NCBI RefSeq assembly: GCF_001499995.1
Contig: NZ_LQIU01000034.1
Span: 1-64,000, forward strand
Length of the DNA stretch: 64,000 nucleotides
From: Mycobacterium sp. IS-1496
GTDB lineage: Bacteria > Actinomycetota > Actinomycetes > Mycobacteriales > Mycobacteriaceae
Direction of reading: 5' to 3'
This document shows positions 34,014-43,265 of this stretch, piece after piece (the stretch's first letter is position 1; each line of letters begins with the position of its first letter). Under the pieces are notes generated by a model. It saw only the letters and a program-made list of their open reading frames with translations. It made no database searches and was not told the DNA's origin. The translations under genes were made by a program, and so were the position numbers.

Positions 34014-35026
34014 CGACGAACCTGGCGATCATCGCCGGAGACGGTATCGGCCCCGAGGTGGTCGGCGAAGCGGTCAAGGTGCTCGACGCCGTTCTGCCGG
34101 ACGTCGAGAAGACGAGCTACGACCTCGGCGCCCAGCGCTTCCACGCCACCGGCGAGATCCTGCCGGATTCCGTGCTGGGGGAGCTGAAGGCCCACGACGC
34201 GATCCTGCTCGGCGCGATCGGTGATCCCTCGGTGCCCAGCGGTGTCCTCGAACGTGGTCTGCTGCTGCGGATCCGGTTCGAACTGGACCACCACATCAAC
34301 CTGCGGCCCGCCAAGCTGTACCCCGGGGTGACGGGTCCGCTGGCCGGTAACCCCGAGATCGACTTCGTCGTGGTGCGCGAGGGGACCGAGGGTCCGTACA
34401 CGGGCACCGGCGGCGCGATCCGCGTCGGCACGCCCCACGAGGTGGCCACCGAGGTGAGCCTCAACACCGCCTTCGGTGTGCGCCGCGTGGTCGACGATGC
34501 GTTCCGGCGTGCCCAGCAGCGGCGCAAGCATCTGACGTTGGTGCACAAGAACAACGTGCTGACGTTCGCCGGCGCGCTGTGGTGGCGCACCGTGCAGGAG
34601 GTGGCGGCCGACTATCCGGATGTCGAGATCGCCTACCAGCACGTCGACTCCGCCATGATCCACATCGTCACCGACCCCGGCCGGTTCGACGTGATCGTCA
34701 CCGACAACCTGTTCGGGGACATCGTCACCGACCTGGCCGCCGCGGTGTGTGGCGGAATCGGGCTGGCGGCCAGCGGCAACATCGACGCGACCCGCACCAA
34801 CCCGTCGATGTTCGAGCCGGTGCACGGCAGCGCCCCGGACATCGCCGGACAGGGCATCGCGGATCCGACCGCGGCGATCATGTCGGTGGCGCTGCTGCTG
34901 GCGCACCTCGGCGAACACGACGCGGCCGCCCGGGTGGACAAAGCGGTGGAAGCGCACCTGTCCGGCCGTGGGGCCGAGGAACTGGGCACCAGCGCCGTCG
35001 GCGACCGGATCGTCGGTCTGCTGTAG
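34010..35026 (+). CDS. leuB: 3-isopropylmalate dehydrogenase
   Basis: 338 residues, NAD-dependent decarboxylating dehydrogenase in Leu synthesis. It begins LAIIAGDGIGPEVVGEAVKVLD, has the substrate Arg cluster (ERGLLLRIRFELDHHINLRP), Lys and Asp active-site regions (VHKNNVL; VTDNLFGDIVTDL) and the NAD motif EPVHGSAPDIAGQG. Start GTG at 34010 overlaps the serA stop, so the two are co-translated. Corresponds to Rv2995c. Confidence 0.97.
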   Translation: MTTNLAIIAGDGIGPEVVGEAVKVLDAVLPDVEKTSYDLGAQRFHATGEILPDSVLGELKAHDAILLGAIGDPSVPSGVLERGLLLRIRFELDHHINLRPAKLYPGVTGPLAGNPEIDFVVVREGTEGPYTGTGGAIRVGTPHEVATEVSLNTAFGVRRVVDDAFRRAQQRRKHLTLVHKNNVLTFAGALWWRTVQEVAADYPDVEIAYQHVDSAMIHIVTDPGRFDVIVTDNLFGDIVTDLAAAVCGGIGLAASGNIDATRTNPSMFEPVHGSAPDIAGQGIADPTAAIMSVALLLAHLGEHDAAARVDKAVEAHLSGRGAEELGTSAVGDRIVGLL

Positions 35027-35626
35027 GTGACGCTGGCACGGCAGTGCCGGCTGTTCGCGATCGGCTCAGCGCTGTTCGCGCTCGCCACGGTGCCGGGTTT
35101 CGCCGCGGCGGCCGGTGCCGGCGCCGCCAACGGGCTGTGCTTCGCCGGATCGTTCTTCTTCACCAGCGCCGCGTGGTTGCAACTGGTCCGGTCGCGAAGC
35201 GGTTCCAGCTTCGAATACCTCTCGGCTGCAACGCAATTCATGGGCACCCTGCTGTTCAACGTCAGCACCGGCGCCGCGGTGTGGGCGCACGCGGCGACCG
35301 AGGAGCGCCACCTGGTGTGGGCGCCGGACGCCACCGGGTCCGTGGCGTTCCTCGTCAGCGGCGCGTTGGGGATCGCCGCCGTGGGTTCGTTCGCGACCCG
35401 GTCACGGGACTGGCAGGCGCAGTGGGTGAACATGGCCGGCTGCGTGGCGTTCGGCGCGTCCGCGCTCGGCGCGTTCGTCACTCCGGCCGGCGTTACCGAG
35501 GACGCGCTGCTGGCCAACACCGGAACCTTCGTCGGAGCGCTGTGCTTCCTGGCGGCGGCGCTGCTGGTGCTCCCGTCTAAGCGGACAGGAAGCCTGCGCG
35601 GTCGATCGCGGCGCGGCCCTCTTTGA
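35027..35626 (+). CDS. Small multi-pass membrane protein
   Basis: 199 residues starting GTG directly after the leuB stop with no gap, so it is probably the third gene of serA-leuB. About five hydrophobic segments (8-28, 33-50, 65-88, 105-122, 135-185 in two parts) are visible. A SFFFTSAAWLQL-FEYLSAATQFMGTLLFNVST pattern resembles YrhK-like membrane proteins. Function unknown. Its last 50 bases overlap the convergent amidohydrolase gene. Confidence 0.7.
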   Translation: MTLARQCRLFAIGSALFALATVPGFAAAAGAGAANGLCFAGSFFFTSAAWLQLVRSRSGSSFEYLSAATQFMGTLLFNVSTGAAVWAHAATEERHLVWAPDATGSVAFLVSGALGIAAVGSFATRSRDWQAQWVNMAGCVAFGASALGAFVTPAGVTEDALLANTGTFVGALCFLAAALLVLPSKRTGSLRGRSRRGPL

Positions 35627-36806
35627 GCACCAGCAGGATGTTGTCGGGTTCACCGACGGCCGCGATGTCGGTCAGCGGGTCGCCCCGCACGATCACCAGA
35701 TCGGCCAGCTTGCCGGCTTCGACCGTGCCCAGTTGTTCGGACAGGCCGCACAATTCGGCCGAGGCCGAGGTGGCCGCGACGATCGCCTGCATCGGGGTCA
35801 GGCCGCCGAAGCGCACGAGCAGGCCGAGTTCCTGAAGATTCGTACCGTGTTCCGGGCTCAGGCCCGCGTCGGTTCCGACAGCGATCTTGACCCCCGCGGC
35901 CGCCGATGCGGCGATCGACTCCTGTGCGACGGCATGCCAGTGAGCGCCCTTGGCCTGACCGGCCGGTGAGGAGGTCACGTCCGCCATCGTCTCGAGCAGG
36001 GTCGGCACCAGGAAGATGCCCGCATCGACCATCCGCTGCCGCAACGCCTCATCGAGTTGGTAACCGTGTTCGACGCTGGTGACGCCGGCCTCGACGGCGG
36101 CTTCGATACCGGCGTAGCCGATCGCGTGCGCGGCCACCCGCTTGTGGCCGTAGGCCGCGGCCTCCTCCACCACCGCGGTGATGAGTTCGCGGCGCATGCC
36201 GAGCCATTCGGGTTGGTCACTGGGAGAGGACACCCCGCCGCTCGAGGCGACCTTGATGACGTCGGCGCCCGCGGCGATGAGCTCGCGGGTGCGCCGCCGC
36301 GCCTCGTCGACGGTGTCGACGAGAGAACCACCGATCATCGGCGTGAGGTCGATGCCGGACGGCAGATGGAAGTCGGCGTGGCCGCACGTCTGGCTCATCA
36401 TGTTGATCGCCACCAACAGCCGGGGACCCTCGATCAGGCCGTGGGCGACCGCATCCCGGACCCCGGCGTCGATCCCCATCAGGTCGCGCGCGGTGGTGAC
36501 CCCGTTGTGCAACGTCACCCGCAGCCGGTCGATCAGCTGGAAGTAGTGGTACGACGGGGGATTCAACGCCCGGTCGATCGGCGTCGCCCCGGCGCCGGGT
36601 AGGCTGAAGTGGACGTGGCAGTCGAAGAACCCGGGGCAGATGGTGTTGCCCCCGAGATCGACCCGGGTCGCGTCACCCGCTGGGGCCGCGGAAGCCGTTC
36701 CAGCCCAACGGATGTGGCCGTCCTCCACCAGCACTGCCGCGTCCGGCAGCGGTGCGGCGCCCGTTCCGTCGATGAGCGCGGCGTGGTGCAGCAGTAGGCG
36801 TGTCAT
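35577..36806 (-). CDS. Amidohydrolase family protein (imidazolonepropionase/prolidase-like)
   Basis: 409 residues. The metal-binding motif FFDCHVHF (N-terminal), Lys in ADVIKVASSGG, His in VAAHAIGYAG and SVEHGYQLD, and Asp in AVGTDAGLSPEHG describe a two-metal amidohydrolase of the Xaa-Pro dipeptidase/carboxypeptidase subgroup. Likely substrate is a cyclic amide or dipeptide. ATG 36806 is chosen over a TTG three codons upstream because TAGGTT (36819-36814) sits seven bases before it. Confidence 0.87.
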   Translation of the reverse strand: MTRLLLHHAALIDGTGAAPLPDAAVLVEDGHIRWAGTASAAPAGDATRVDLGGNTICPGFFDCHVHFSLPGAGATPIDRALNPPSYHYFQLIDRLRVTLHNGVTTARDLMGIDAGVRDAVAHGLIEGPRLLVAINMMSQTCGHADFHLPSGIDLTPMIGGSLVDTVDEARRRTRELIAAGADVIKVASSGGVSSPSDQPEWLGMRRELITAVVEEAAAYGHKRVAAHAIGYAGIEAAVEAGVTSVEHGYQLDEALRQRMVDAGIFLVPTLLETMADVTSSPAGQAKGAHWHAVAQESIAASAAAGVKIAVGTDAGLSPEHGTNLQELGLLVRFGGLTPMQAIVAATSASAELCGLSEQLGTVEAGKLADLVIVRGDPLTDIAAVGEPDNILLVLKEGRAAIDRAGFLSA

Positions 36807-36828
36807 CGTCGTCAACCTAGCGCACCCG

Positions 36829-38031
36829 TCACGTGCGGTGGTGAACCTCTTCGGTGTCCGGTCCGACGGGCACGAGCGGCAGTGCGAACAGCGGCAGCAC
36901 CGCCAGCAGCGCGAACGACACCGGGTAGCCGAACACCCCGATCAGCCCGCCGAACACCGGGGCGGACGCGGCCGACGCCAGATGCTGACTGGTGTTCTGC
37001 GCGCCCAGGGCCCGTCCGCTCCAGAAGGGCCCCGCGATCTCGGCGATGGCAGTGAACGCCAAACCGTTGTCCGACACCGTGATCACCGAGGCGACCACCA
37101 TCAGCGCGACGCTCAGCGGCGACTCCAACGCGTCGGTCAGCGCGACCAGGGCCATCACCGCCGCGGCCGCACAGGCGATCCAGCGGATCGGGCGCAGCCG
37201 GTCGCCGACCCGGTCGGACAGGTAGCCCGCGCCGATCCGGCCGCCCGCGCCCAGCACCTGGGCGAGGGTCACCAGCGCACCCGCCGGCGCCGCCGACCAT
37301 CCCCGCTCCGACATCAACCACACCAGCGTGAACGTCCACACCACCGCCTGCGGCACGACGAGCAGCACCGAGACGGCGTGGATCCGCCACAGGACCGCGC
37401 CACCCCGGTACGGGTTGGCGAGGACTTCGGCCGCCGCCTCCGCGCGCGGCGGCCGCGGTGGGTCGAGCACGCCGACGAGACACAGGACCGCCGCCGCCGC
37501 GCAGACGATCGCCGGGAACAGCAGTGCCGCCGCGACGCCGTGGTCCTGGGCGACCCGCGGGATCACCAACGCGCCGAGGCCGACGCCGAGCGGAATCGAC
37601 GCCTGCCTGATCCCCATCACGAGTCCGCGCTGCTGCGGCGCGAACCATCCGACCACCAGGCGGCCACTGGCCGAGTTGCTGCCCGCCGCGGCCATCCCTC
37701 CGAGGAACAGCAGTGCGCCCACGGCCGGAAGCGAATCGACCGCGGCCGCGGCGAACGCGGCGGCCGCCGTCAGTGCCGAACCCACCGTCAGCACGAAACG
37801 TTCGCCGACCCGGTCGACGACGTAACCCCACGCGATCAGGGTGACGACCATGCCGAAACTCGGCATCGACGCCATCAGCCCCGCCAGCGCGAGGTCGAGG
37901 CCGCGCTCGGCATGCAGGGTCGGAATCAGGAATGCGGCACCGTAGATGAAGACGTTGGCGCACATCGTCGCGGCGACCCCCAGCGCCAGCATCGACCAGC
38001 GGCGCGCCGTGCCGATCTCCGGTGGGGTCAT
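36829..38031 (-). CDS. MFS transporter
   Basis: 400 residues with about twelve membrane helices in two halves. The MFS motif between helices 2 and 3 appears as WGYVVDRVGERFVL, and an equivalent GYLSDRVGDRLRPIRW lies in the second half. Substrate unknown (nitrate/oxalate-like or sugar-acid carriers are possible). The start ATG 38031 begins MTPPEIGTARRWSML. A very long upstream reading frame is an antisense shadow of the FAH gene. It is transcribed toward the amidohydrolase, 22 bases apart, and may be co-transcribed. Confidence 0.86.
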   Translation of the reverse strand: MTPPEIGTARRWSMLALGVAATMCANVFIYGAAFLIPTLHAERGLDLALAGLMASMPSFGMVVTLIAWGYVVDRVGERFVLTVGSALTAAAAFAAAAVDSLPAVGALLFLGGMAAAGSNSASGRLVVGWFAPQQRGLVMGIRQASIPLGVGLGALVIPRVAQDHGVAAALLFPAIVCAAAAVLCLVGVLDPPRPPRAEAAAEVLANPYRGGAVLWRIHAVSVLLVVPQAVVWTFTLVWLMSERGWSAAPAGALVTLAQVLGAGGRIGAGYLSDRVGDRLRPIRWIACAAAAVMALVALTDALESPLSVALMVVASVITVSDNGLAFTAIAEIAGPFWSGRALGAQNTSQHLASAASAPVFGGLIGVFGYPVSFALLAVLPLFALPLVPVGPDTEEVHHRT

Positions 38032-38256
38032 CCGTCCATGGTGGCACGCCCATCCCAGATGTTTGAACTGGCATCTCATATTATGGACACCACGAGGGCG
38101 GTCCGTACGGTGTCGGGTGTGACCAGCCGATCTTGCTCGGCGTGGGTCTGCTCGACCGCGACGTGCCGCCGGTGTCGGCGTCGCCGCCCCACTCCACCCC
38201 GTTCCTGCGGACGGCGCTTGCCGGGGGTGCGGGCGGCTGACACTAGGCTGGCAGCC

Positions 38257-39042
38257 ATGCGCCTTGGTCGAATCGCCAGCCCCGACGGGGTCGCCTTCGT
38301 CAGCGTTGAGGGCACCCCCGACGATCCCGCCGCGGTCGTCAAGGAGATCGCCGAACATCCCTTCGGCACGCCCACCTTCACCGGGCGGTCGTGGCCGCTG
38401 GCCGACGTCCGGCTGTTGGCGCCCATCCTGGCCAGCAAGGTGGTGTGCATCGGGAAGAACTACGCCGCGCACATCGAGGAGATGGGCGGCGGACACTTCC
38501 CCGATCCGGTGATCTTCCTCAAACCGAACACCTCCATCATCGGTCCCAACATCCCGATCCAATTGCCGGCCAACGCCAATCCCGTGCACTTCGAGGGGGA
38601 ACTGGCCGTCGTCATCGGGCGACCGTGCAAAGACGTCCCCGCCGCGCGGGCAGCCGAGAACATCCTCGGCTACACGATCGCCAACGACGTGTCCGCGCGA
38701 GATCAGCAGCAGCAGGACGGACAGTGGACGCGCGCCAAGGGGCACGACACGTTCTGTCCGGTGGGCCCGTGGATCGTCACCGACGTCGACCCGTCGGATC
38801 TCGAACTGCGCACCGAGGTCAACGGCGAGACCCGTCAGCTCACCAGGACGTCGATGATGCTGCACGACGTCGGGGCGATCGTGGAGTGGATCTCGGCTGT
38901 GATGACCCTGCTTCCCGGAGATCTCATTCTCACCGGCACCCCGGAAGGGGTATCCCCGATCGACGACGGCGACACCGTCTCGGTCACCGTCGAGAACATC
39001 GGAACTCTCACCAATCCCGTTGTGCGAAAAGGAAAACGATGA
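38257..39042 (+). CDS. Fumarylacetoacetate hydrolase family protein
   Basis: 261 residues. The FAH C-terminal catalytic domain has metal ligands in HFEGELAVVIGR (Glu-x-Glu) and SARDQQQQDGQW (Asp), with KGHDTFCPVGPW and ILTGTPEGVSP. It acts as a hydrolase or decarboxylase on oxaloacetate-like or acylpyruvate substrates. Corresponds to Rv2993c. ATG with TAGGCT (38244-38249) seven bases upstream, so leaderless. The stop overlaps the gltX start as ATGA. Confidence 0.9.
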   Translation: MRLGRIASPDGVAFVSVEGTPDDPAAVVKEIAEHPFGTPTFTGRSWPLADVRLLAPILASKVVCIGKNYAAHIEEMGGGHFPDPVIFLKPNTSIIGPNIPIQLPANANPVHFEGELAVVIGRPCKDVPAARAAENILGYTIANDVSARDQQQQDGQWTRAKGHDTFCPVGPWIVTDVDPSDLELRTEVNGETRQLTRTSMMLHDVGAIVEWISAVMTLLPGDLILTGTPEGVSPIDDGDTVSVTVENIGTLTNPVVRKGKR

Positions 39043-40511
39043 GCGATATGGGCGTCCGCGTCCGATTCTGTCCCTCGCCGACGGGCACCCCGCATGTCGG
39101 CCTGATCCGCACCGCGCTGTTCAACTGGGCGTACGCCCGGCACACCGGCGGCACGTTCGTGTTCCGCATCGAGGACACCGATTCCGCGCGCGACAGCGAG
39201 GAGAGCTACCTGGCGATCCTCGATGCGCTGAGCTGGCTCGGCCTGGACTACGACGAAGGGCCCGAGGTCGGCGGGCCCTACGCGCCGTACCGGCAGTCTC
39301 AGCGGCGGGACGTCTACCGCGACGTGATCACCCGTCTGGTCGAGGCGGGGGAGGCCTACGAGGCCTTCTCGACCGCTGAGGAGGTGGAGGCGCGCCACCT
39401 CGCCGCGGGGCGCAATCCGAAACTGGGCTACGACAACTTCGACCGCGACCTCACCGACGAGCAGCGGGCCGCCCACCGCGCCGAGGGCCGCAATCCGGTG
39501 ATCCGCCTGCGGATGCCCGAACACGACGTCACCTGGCGGGATCTGGTGCGCGGGGAGACCACGTTCGGGGCGGGGACCATCCCCGACTTCGCGCTCACCC
39601 GCGGTAACGGTGAACCGCTCTACACGCTGGTCAACCCGGTCGACGACGCGCTGATGAAGATCACCCACGTGCTGCGGGGCGAGGATCTGCTGCCGTCCAC
39701 GCCCCGTCAGATCGCGTTGTACGAGGCGCTGATCCGCATCGGTGTGGCCGACGGGGTGCCGGAGTTCGCCCATCTGCCGAGCGTGCTCGGCGACGGCAAC
39801 AAGAAGCTGTCCAAACGGGATCCGCAGTCGAACCTGTTCCTGCACCGCGACCGGGGATTCATCCCGGAGGGTCTGCTCAACTATCTGGCGCTGCTCGGAT
39901 GGGGTATCGCCGACGACCGCGACGTGTTCAGCCTCGACGAGATGGTGGCCGCCTTCGACGTCGCCGACGTGAACTCCAATCCGGCGAGGTTCGACCAGAA
40001 GAAGGCCGATGCGCTCAACGCCGAGCACATCCGGATGCTGTCCGAGGACGAGTTCACCGCCCGCCTGAAGGCGTATTTCGCCGTCCACGGACACGACACC
40101 GGTCTCGACGACGCCCAGTTCGCCGAGGCCGCCCGGCTGGTGCAGACCCGCATCGTCGTGCTCGGCGATGCGTGGGATCTGCTGAAGTTCCTCGACGAGG
40201 CTGCCTTCGTCCTCAACGAGAAGGCGGCGGGCAAGGAACTCAAGGCTGACGCGGTACAGGTGCTCGACGCCGCGCTCGCCGGACTCGAGGGTGTCGGGCA
40301 GTGGACGACCGCCGCGATCGAGGAGGCGCTCAAGAAGGCGCTGCTGGACGATCTCGGGCTCAAGCCGCGCAAGGCGTTCGGGCCGATCCGCGTCGCCGCC
40401 ACGGGAGCCTCTGTCAGCCCACCGCTGTTCGAGTCGCTGGAGTTGCTGGGCCGTGATCGCAGCCTCGCCCGCCTGCGGGCCGGGCGCGAGCGTGCGGCCG
40501 CCGCCGGCTAG
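39039..40511 (+). CDS. gltX: Glutamate-tRNA ligase
   Basis: 490 residues, class I synthetase. HIGH-equivalent SPTGTPHVG and KMSKS-equivalent KKLSKR (in GDGNKKLSKRDPQSN) are present, with the anticodon-binding helical C-terminus. No glnS is in view. In mycobacteria this enzyme is non-discriminating and also charges tRNA-Gln with Glu for GatCAB. Both cognate tRNA genes follow within 400 bases. Corresponds to Rv2992c. Coupled to the FAH gene. Confidence 0.97.
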   Translation: MSDMGVRVRFCPSPTGTPHVGLIRTALFNWAYARHTGGTFVFRIEDTDSARDSEESYLAILDALSWLGLDYDEGPEVGGPYAPYRQSQRRDVYRDVITRLVEAGEAYEAFSTAEEVEARHLAAGRNPKLGYDNFDRDLTDEQRAAHRAEGRNPVIRLRMPEHDVTWRDLVRGETTFGAGTIPDFALTRGNGEPLYTLVNPVDDALMKITHVLRGEDLLPSTPRQIALYEALIRIGVADGVPEFAHLPSVLGDGNKKLSKRDPQSNLFLHRDRGFIPEGLLNYLALLGWGIADDRDVFSLDEMVAAFDVADVNSNPARFDQKKADALNAEHIRMLSEDEFTARLKAYFAVHGHDTGLDDAQFAEAARLVQTRIVVLGDAWDLLKFLDEAAFVLNEKAAGKELKADAVQVLDAALAGLEGVGQWTTAAIEEALKKALLDDLGLKPRKAFGPIRVAATGASVSPPLFESLELLGRDRSLARLRAGRERAAAAG

Positions 40512-40658
40512 CTCCCGGGGTGGGTCCGGGGCAGGCGTGGCGAAAGCACCCCGAAATCTTTGGTAGTGTGCACGTCGGCGCCGGAACGATGCGCGGGGGC
40601 GATCCTCGCCGCGCAAGCGCTCCGAAAATGCTCGTGACCAGCGGTGATGAGCAGCCAA

Positions 40659-40730
40659 TGGGGTATGGTGTAATTGGCAACACAGCTGATTCTGGTTCAG
40701 CCATTCTAGGTTCGAGTCCTGGTACCCCAG
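40659..40730 (+). tRNA. tRNA-Gln (CUG)
   Basis: 72 nt. Acceptor stem TGGGGTA/TACCCCA with discriminator G, anticodon stem GCTGA/TCAGC around loop TTCTGGT (anticodon CTG at the centre), T arm CTAGG-TTCGAGT-CCTGG. CCA is not encoded. Reads CAG. Expected to be mischarged by GltX and corrected by GatCAB. Confidence 0.95.
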
Positions 40731-40825
40731 CTGGTTCGGCGGTCTGCGCGAAGAGCCCGACAGGCTCTGCAGGCGATTAGGTCAGCGTTGTTCGGCTGAG
40801 CTATGCTGACCAACCGAAAGTTCTA

Positions 40826-40898
40826 GCCCCCGTCGTCTAGCGGCCTAGGACGCCGCCCTCTCACGGCGGTAGCGTGGGTTCGAATCCCATCGGGGGTA
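40826..40898 (+). tRNA. tRNA-Glu (CUC)
   Basis: 73 nt. Acceptor GCCCCCG/CGGGGGT (G-U at the end pair) with discriminator A, anticodon stem CCGCC/GGCGG around CTCTCAC (anticodon CTC), T loop TTCGAAT. CCA is not encoded. Reads GAG. 95 bases after tRNA-Gln and probably on the same transcript. Confidence 0.95.
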
Positions 40899-40906
40899 CA
40901 AGATCA

Positions 40907-40936
40907 CGGCGCCCGGCTCTTCGGAGTCGGGCGCCG
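40907..40936 (+). terminator. Terminator after tRNA-Glu
   Basis: CGGCGCCCGGCTC, tetraloop TTCG, GAGTCGGGCGCCG: a 13-bp stem with one G-U and a stable UUCG loop, eight bases after the tRNA, followed by TCGTCGTTCC. It should end the tRNA transcript. Confidence 0.82.
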
Positions 40937-41028
40937 TCGTCGTTCCGGGCTGTTCATTCGCCGAGATCTACGTCACGGTCGTCCTCGACGGGTCGATGAC
41001 CGCCCTGGTGTCGATCTCGCGAGCGGTC

Positions 41029-41730
41029 CTACAGCCGGCGGGTGAGTGCGTCGGCGGCGGCCAGCAGATCGGCGGCCCACCGCGCGCCCGGGCGGCGACC
41101 CATCCGGTCGATCGGACCGGACACCGAGATGGCCGCCACCACGGCCCCCTTGCCGTCGCGCACCGGCGCGGACACGCTGGCCACCCCGGGCTCGCGTTCG
41201 GCGGCGCTCTGGGCCCATCCACGCTTGCGCACCTCGGCCAGCGTGCGTTCGGTGAACATCGCGTCGGGCAGCACCGCCTGCTGGGTGGCGGCGTCGGCGA
41301 AGGCCAGCAGCACCTTGGCGCCCGAACCCGCCGTCATCGGCAGCCGGGTGCCGACGGGCACCGTATCCCGCAGTCCCGCGGGCGGTTCCAACGCCGCGAT
41401 GCAGATCCGCGCGGTGCCCTCACGCCGGTATAGCTGCACGCTCTCCCCGGTGATCTCGCGGAGTCGAGGCAGGATCACCGCTCCGGCCGCCAGCAGCGGG
41501 TCGTTGACCTGGCCGGCCAGCTCGGTCAGCGCAGGGCCGAGCCGCCACCGCCCGTCGGCGTCGCGGGCCAGCAGCCGGTGGGTTTCCAGGCCCGCGGCCA
41601 ACCGGTGCGCCGTCGCCCTGGGCAACCCCGTGCGCTCGCACAGTTCCGCCAGGGCACAGGGCGACTCCGCCACGGTGTGCAGTACGCCCACGGCTTTGTC
41701 CAGCACGCCGATGCCGCTATCCTGTCTCAC
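41029..41730 (-). CDS. IclR-family regulator (LtbR-like) of leuCD
   Basis: 233 residues. An N-terminal winged helix (about 7-65: LDKAVGVLHTVAESPCALAELCERTGLPRATAHRLAAGLE) is followed by the IclR effector-binding GAF-like domain (LPMTAGSGAKVLLAF; GVASVSAPVRDGKGAVVAAISVSGP). It is divergent from leuC with 76 bases between, the arrangement of Rv2989 and of corynebacterial LtbR, which represses leuB and leuCD. Leu control is therefore a strong inference. GTG start at 41730. Confidence 0.9.
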   Translation of the reverse strand: MRQDSGIGVLDKAVGVLHTVAESPCALAELCERTGLPRATAHRLAAGLETHRLLARDADGRWRLGPALTELAGQVNDPLLAAGAVILPRLREITGESVQLYRREGTARICIAALEPPAGLRDTVPVGTRLPMTAGSGAKVLLAFADAATQQAVLPDAMFTERTLAEVRKRGWAQSAAEREPGVASVSAPVRDGKGAVVAAISVSGPIDRMGRRPGARWAADLLAAADALTRRL

Positions 41731-41737
41731 AGGGAGA
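41725..41737. promoter_or_regulatory. Candidate operator at the IclR start
   Basis: TCTC-ACAGG-GAGA palindrome overlapping the regulator's own start codon, in the 76-base iclR-leuC divergent region. A second GAGATAC/AATATGAGATT pair follows (41734-41764). Consistent with autoregulation plus leuC control. Not matched to a verified LtbR consensus. Confidence 0.35.
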
Positions 41738-41806
41738 TACTATCGTCCCGCAATATGAGATTGCCAGCGCTACGTCGCAGGCCGCGTATCGAGAATCGAG
41801 AAGGTA

Positions 41807-43252
41807 ATGGCACAGCCCGCCACACCGCGCACCATGGCCGAGAAGGTGTGGGCCGACCACGTCGTCGCCCACGGCACCGGCGAGGGTGCCGCACGTGAAC
41901 CGGATCTCATCTACATCGACCTGCACCTCGTCCACGAGGTGACCAGCCCGCAGGCGTTCGACGGTCTGCGCCTGGCGAACCGGCCGGTGCGGCGGCCGGA
42001 CCTCACCATCGCCACCGAGGACCACAACGTGCCGACGGTCGACATCGACAAGCCGATCGCCGACCCGGTCTCGCGCACCCAGGTGGAGACGTTGCGGCGC
42101 AACTGCGCCGAGTTCGGGATCCGTCTGCATCCGATGGGCGACGCCGAACAGGGCATCGTGCACATCATCGGCCCGCAGCTCGGGCTCACCCAGCCGGGGA
42201 TGACCGTCGTCTGCGGTGACAGCCACACCTCGACGCACGGCGCGTTCGGCGCCCTGGCGATGGGCATCGGCACCTCCGAGGTGGAACACGTGCTGGCGAC
42301 GCAGACGCTGCCGCTGCGGCCGTTCAAGACGATGGCGGTCAACGTCGACGGGGAACTCCCACCCGGGGTGAGCGCCAAGGACATCATCCTGGCCGTCATC
42401 GCCAAGATCGGCACCGGCGGCGGTCAGGGCCACGTCATCGAATACCGCGGCAGCGCCATCGAATCGCTGTCGATGGAAGGCCGGATGACGATCTGCAACA
42501 TGAGCATCGAGGCCGGTGCGCGCGCGGGCATGGTGGCCCCCGACGACGTCACCTTCGAATTCCTGCGCGGCCGCCCGCACGCGCCCACCGGCGCCGACTG
42601 GGATGCGGCCGTGGAGGCGTGGCGGCAGCTGCGCACCGATCCCGGCGCCGAATTCGACACCGAGGTCTACCTGGATGCCGCCGAACTGAGCCCGTTCGTC
42701 ACCTGGGGCACCAACCCCGGGCAGGGTGTGCCGCTGTCCGGGGCGGTGCCCGACCCGGAGCTGATCGTCGACGAGGGTGAGCGGCAGGCGGCGGAAAAGG
42801 CGTTGACCTACATGGGTCTTGAGGCCGGCACCGCGATGCGTGACGTCGCGGTCGACACCGTGTTCGTCGGATCGTGCACCAACGGCCGCATCGAGGATCT
42901 GCGCGTGGTCGCCGACGTCCTGCGCGGTCGCAGCGTCGCCGACGGGGTCCGGATGCTCGTGGTGCCCGGTTCGATGCGGGTCCGCGCGCAGGCCGAAACC
43001 GAAGGGCTCGACCGGATCTTCACCGAGGCCGGGGCCGAGTGGCGGCAGGCGGGCTGCTCGATGTGCCTGGGCATGAATCCCGATCAGCTCTCCCCGGGGC
43101 AGCGCTGCGCGTCGACGTCCAACCGCAACTTCGAGGGGCGCCAGGGCAAAGGCGGGCGGACACATCTGGTGTCCCCGGCCGTGGCCGCCGCCACCGCCGT
43201 CCGCGGCACCCTGTCATCCCCCGCGGACCTGTCCGCCGTCCCCGCTCGCTGA
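41807..43252 (+). CDS. leuC: 3-isopropylmalate dehydratase large subunit
   Basis: 481 residues, aconitase-family 4Fe-4S enzyme subunit isomerising 2- to 3-isopropylmalate. Cluster ligands are Cys in VGSCTNGR and the pair in CSMCLGMN. Substrate motifs CGDSHTSTHGAFGALAMGIGTSEVEHVLATQT-type are intact. ATG preceded by GAGAAGG. leuD follows after 13 bases. Likely repressed by the divergent IclR protein. Corresponds to Rv2988c. Confidence 0.97.
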   Translation: MAQPATPRTMAEKVWADHVVAHGTGEGAAREPDLIYIDLHLVHEVTSPQAFDGLRLANRPVRRPDLTIATEDHNVPTVDIDKPIADPVSRTQVETLRRNCAEFGIRLHPMGDAEQGIVHIIGPQLGLTQPGMTVVCGDSHTSTHGAFGALAMGIGTSEVEHVLATQTLPLRPFKTMAVNVDGELPPGVSAKDIILAVIAKIGTGGGQGHVIEYRGSAIESLSMEGRMTICNMSIEAGARAGMVAPDDVTFEFLRGRPHAPTGADWDAAVEAWRQLRTDPGAEFDTEVYLDAAELSPFVTWGTNPGQGVPLSGAVPDPELIVDEGERQAAEKALTYMGLEAGTAMRDVAVDTVFVGSCTNGRIEDLRVVADVLRGRSVADGVRMLVVPGSMRVRAQAETEGLDRIFTEAGAEWRQAGCSMCLGMNPDQLSPGQRCASTSNRNFEGRQGKGGRTHLVSPAVAAATAVRGTLSSPADLSAVPAR

Positions 43253-43265
43253 AGGAGAACTCGCC

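Noticed and set aside
38032..38256. Small gene between the MFS and FAH genes
   Set aside because: Short frames exist, including one in frame with FAH from 38083, but there is no ribosome site, family match or convincing composition.
36640..39042. An 800-codon plus-strand frame running into the FAH gene
   Set aside because: The upstream part is antisense to the MFS gene and low complexity. The FAH protein starts at 38257 with its own -10.
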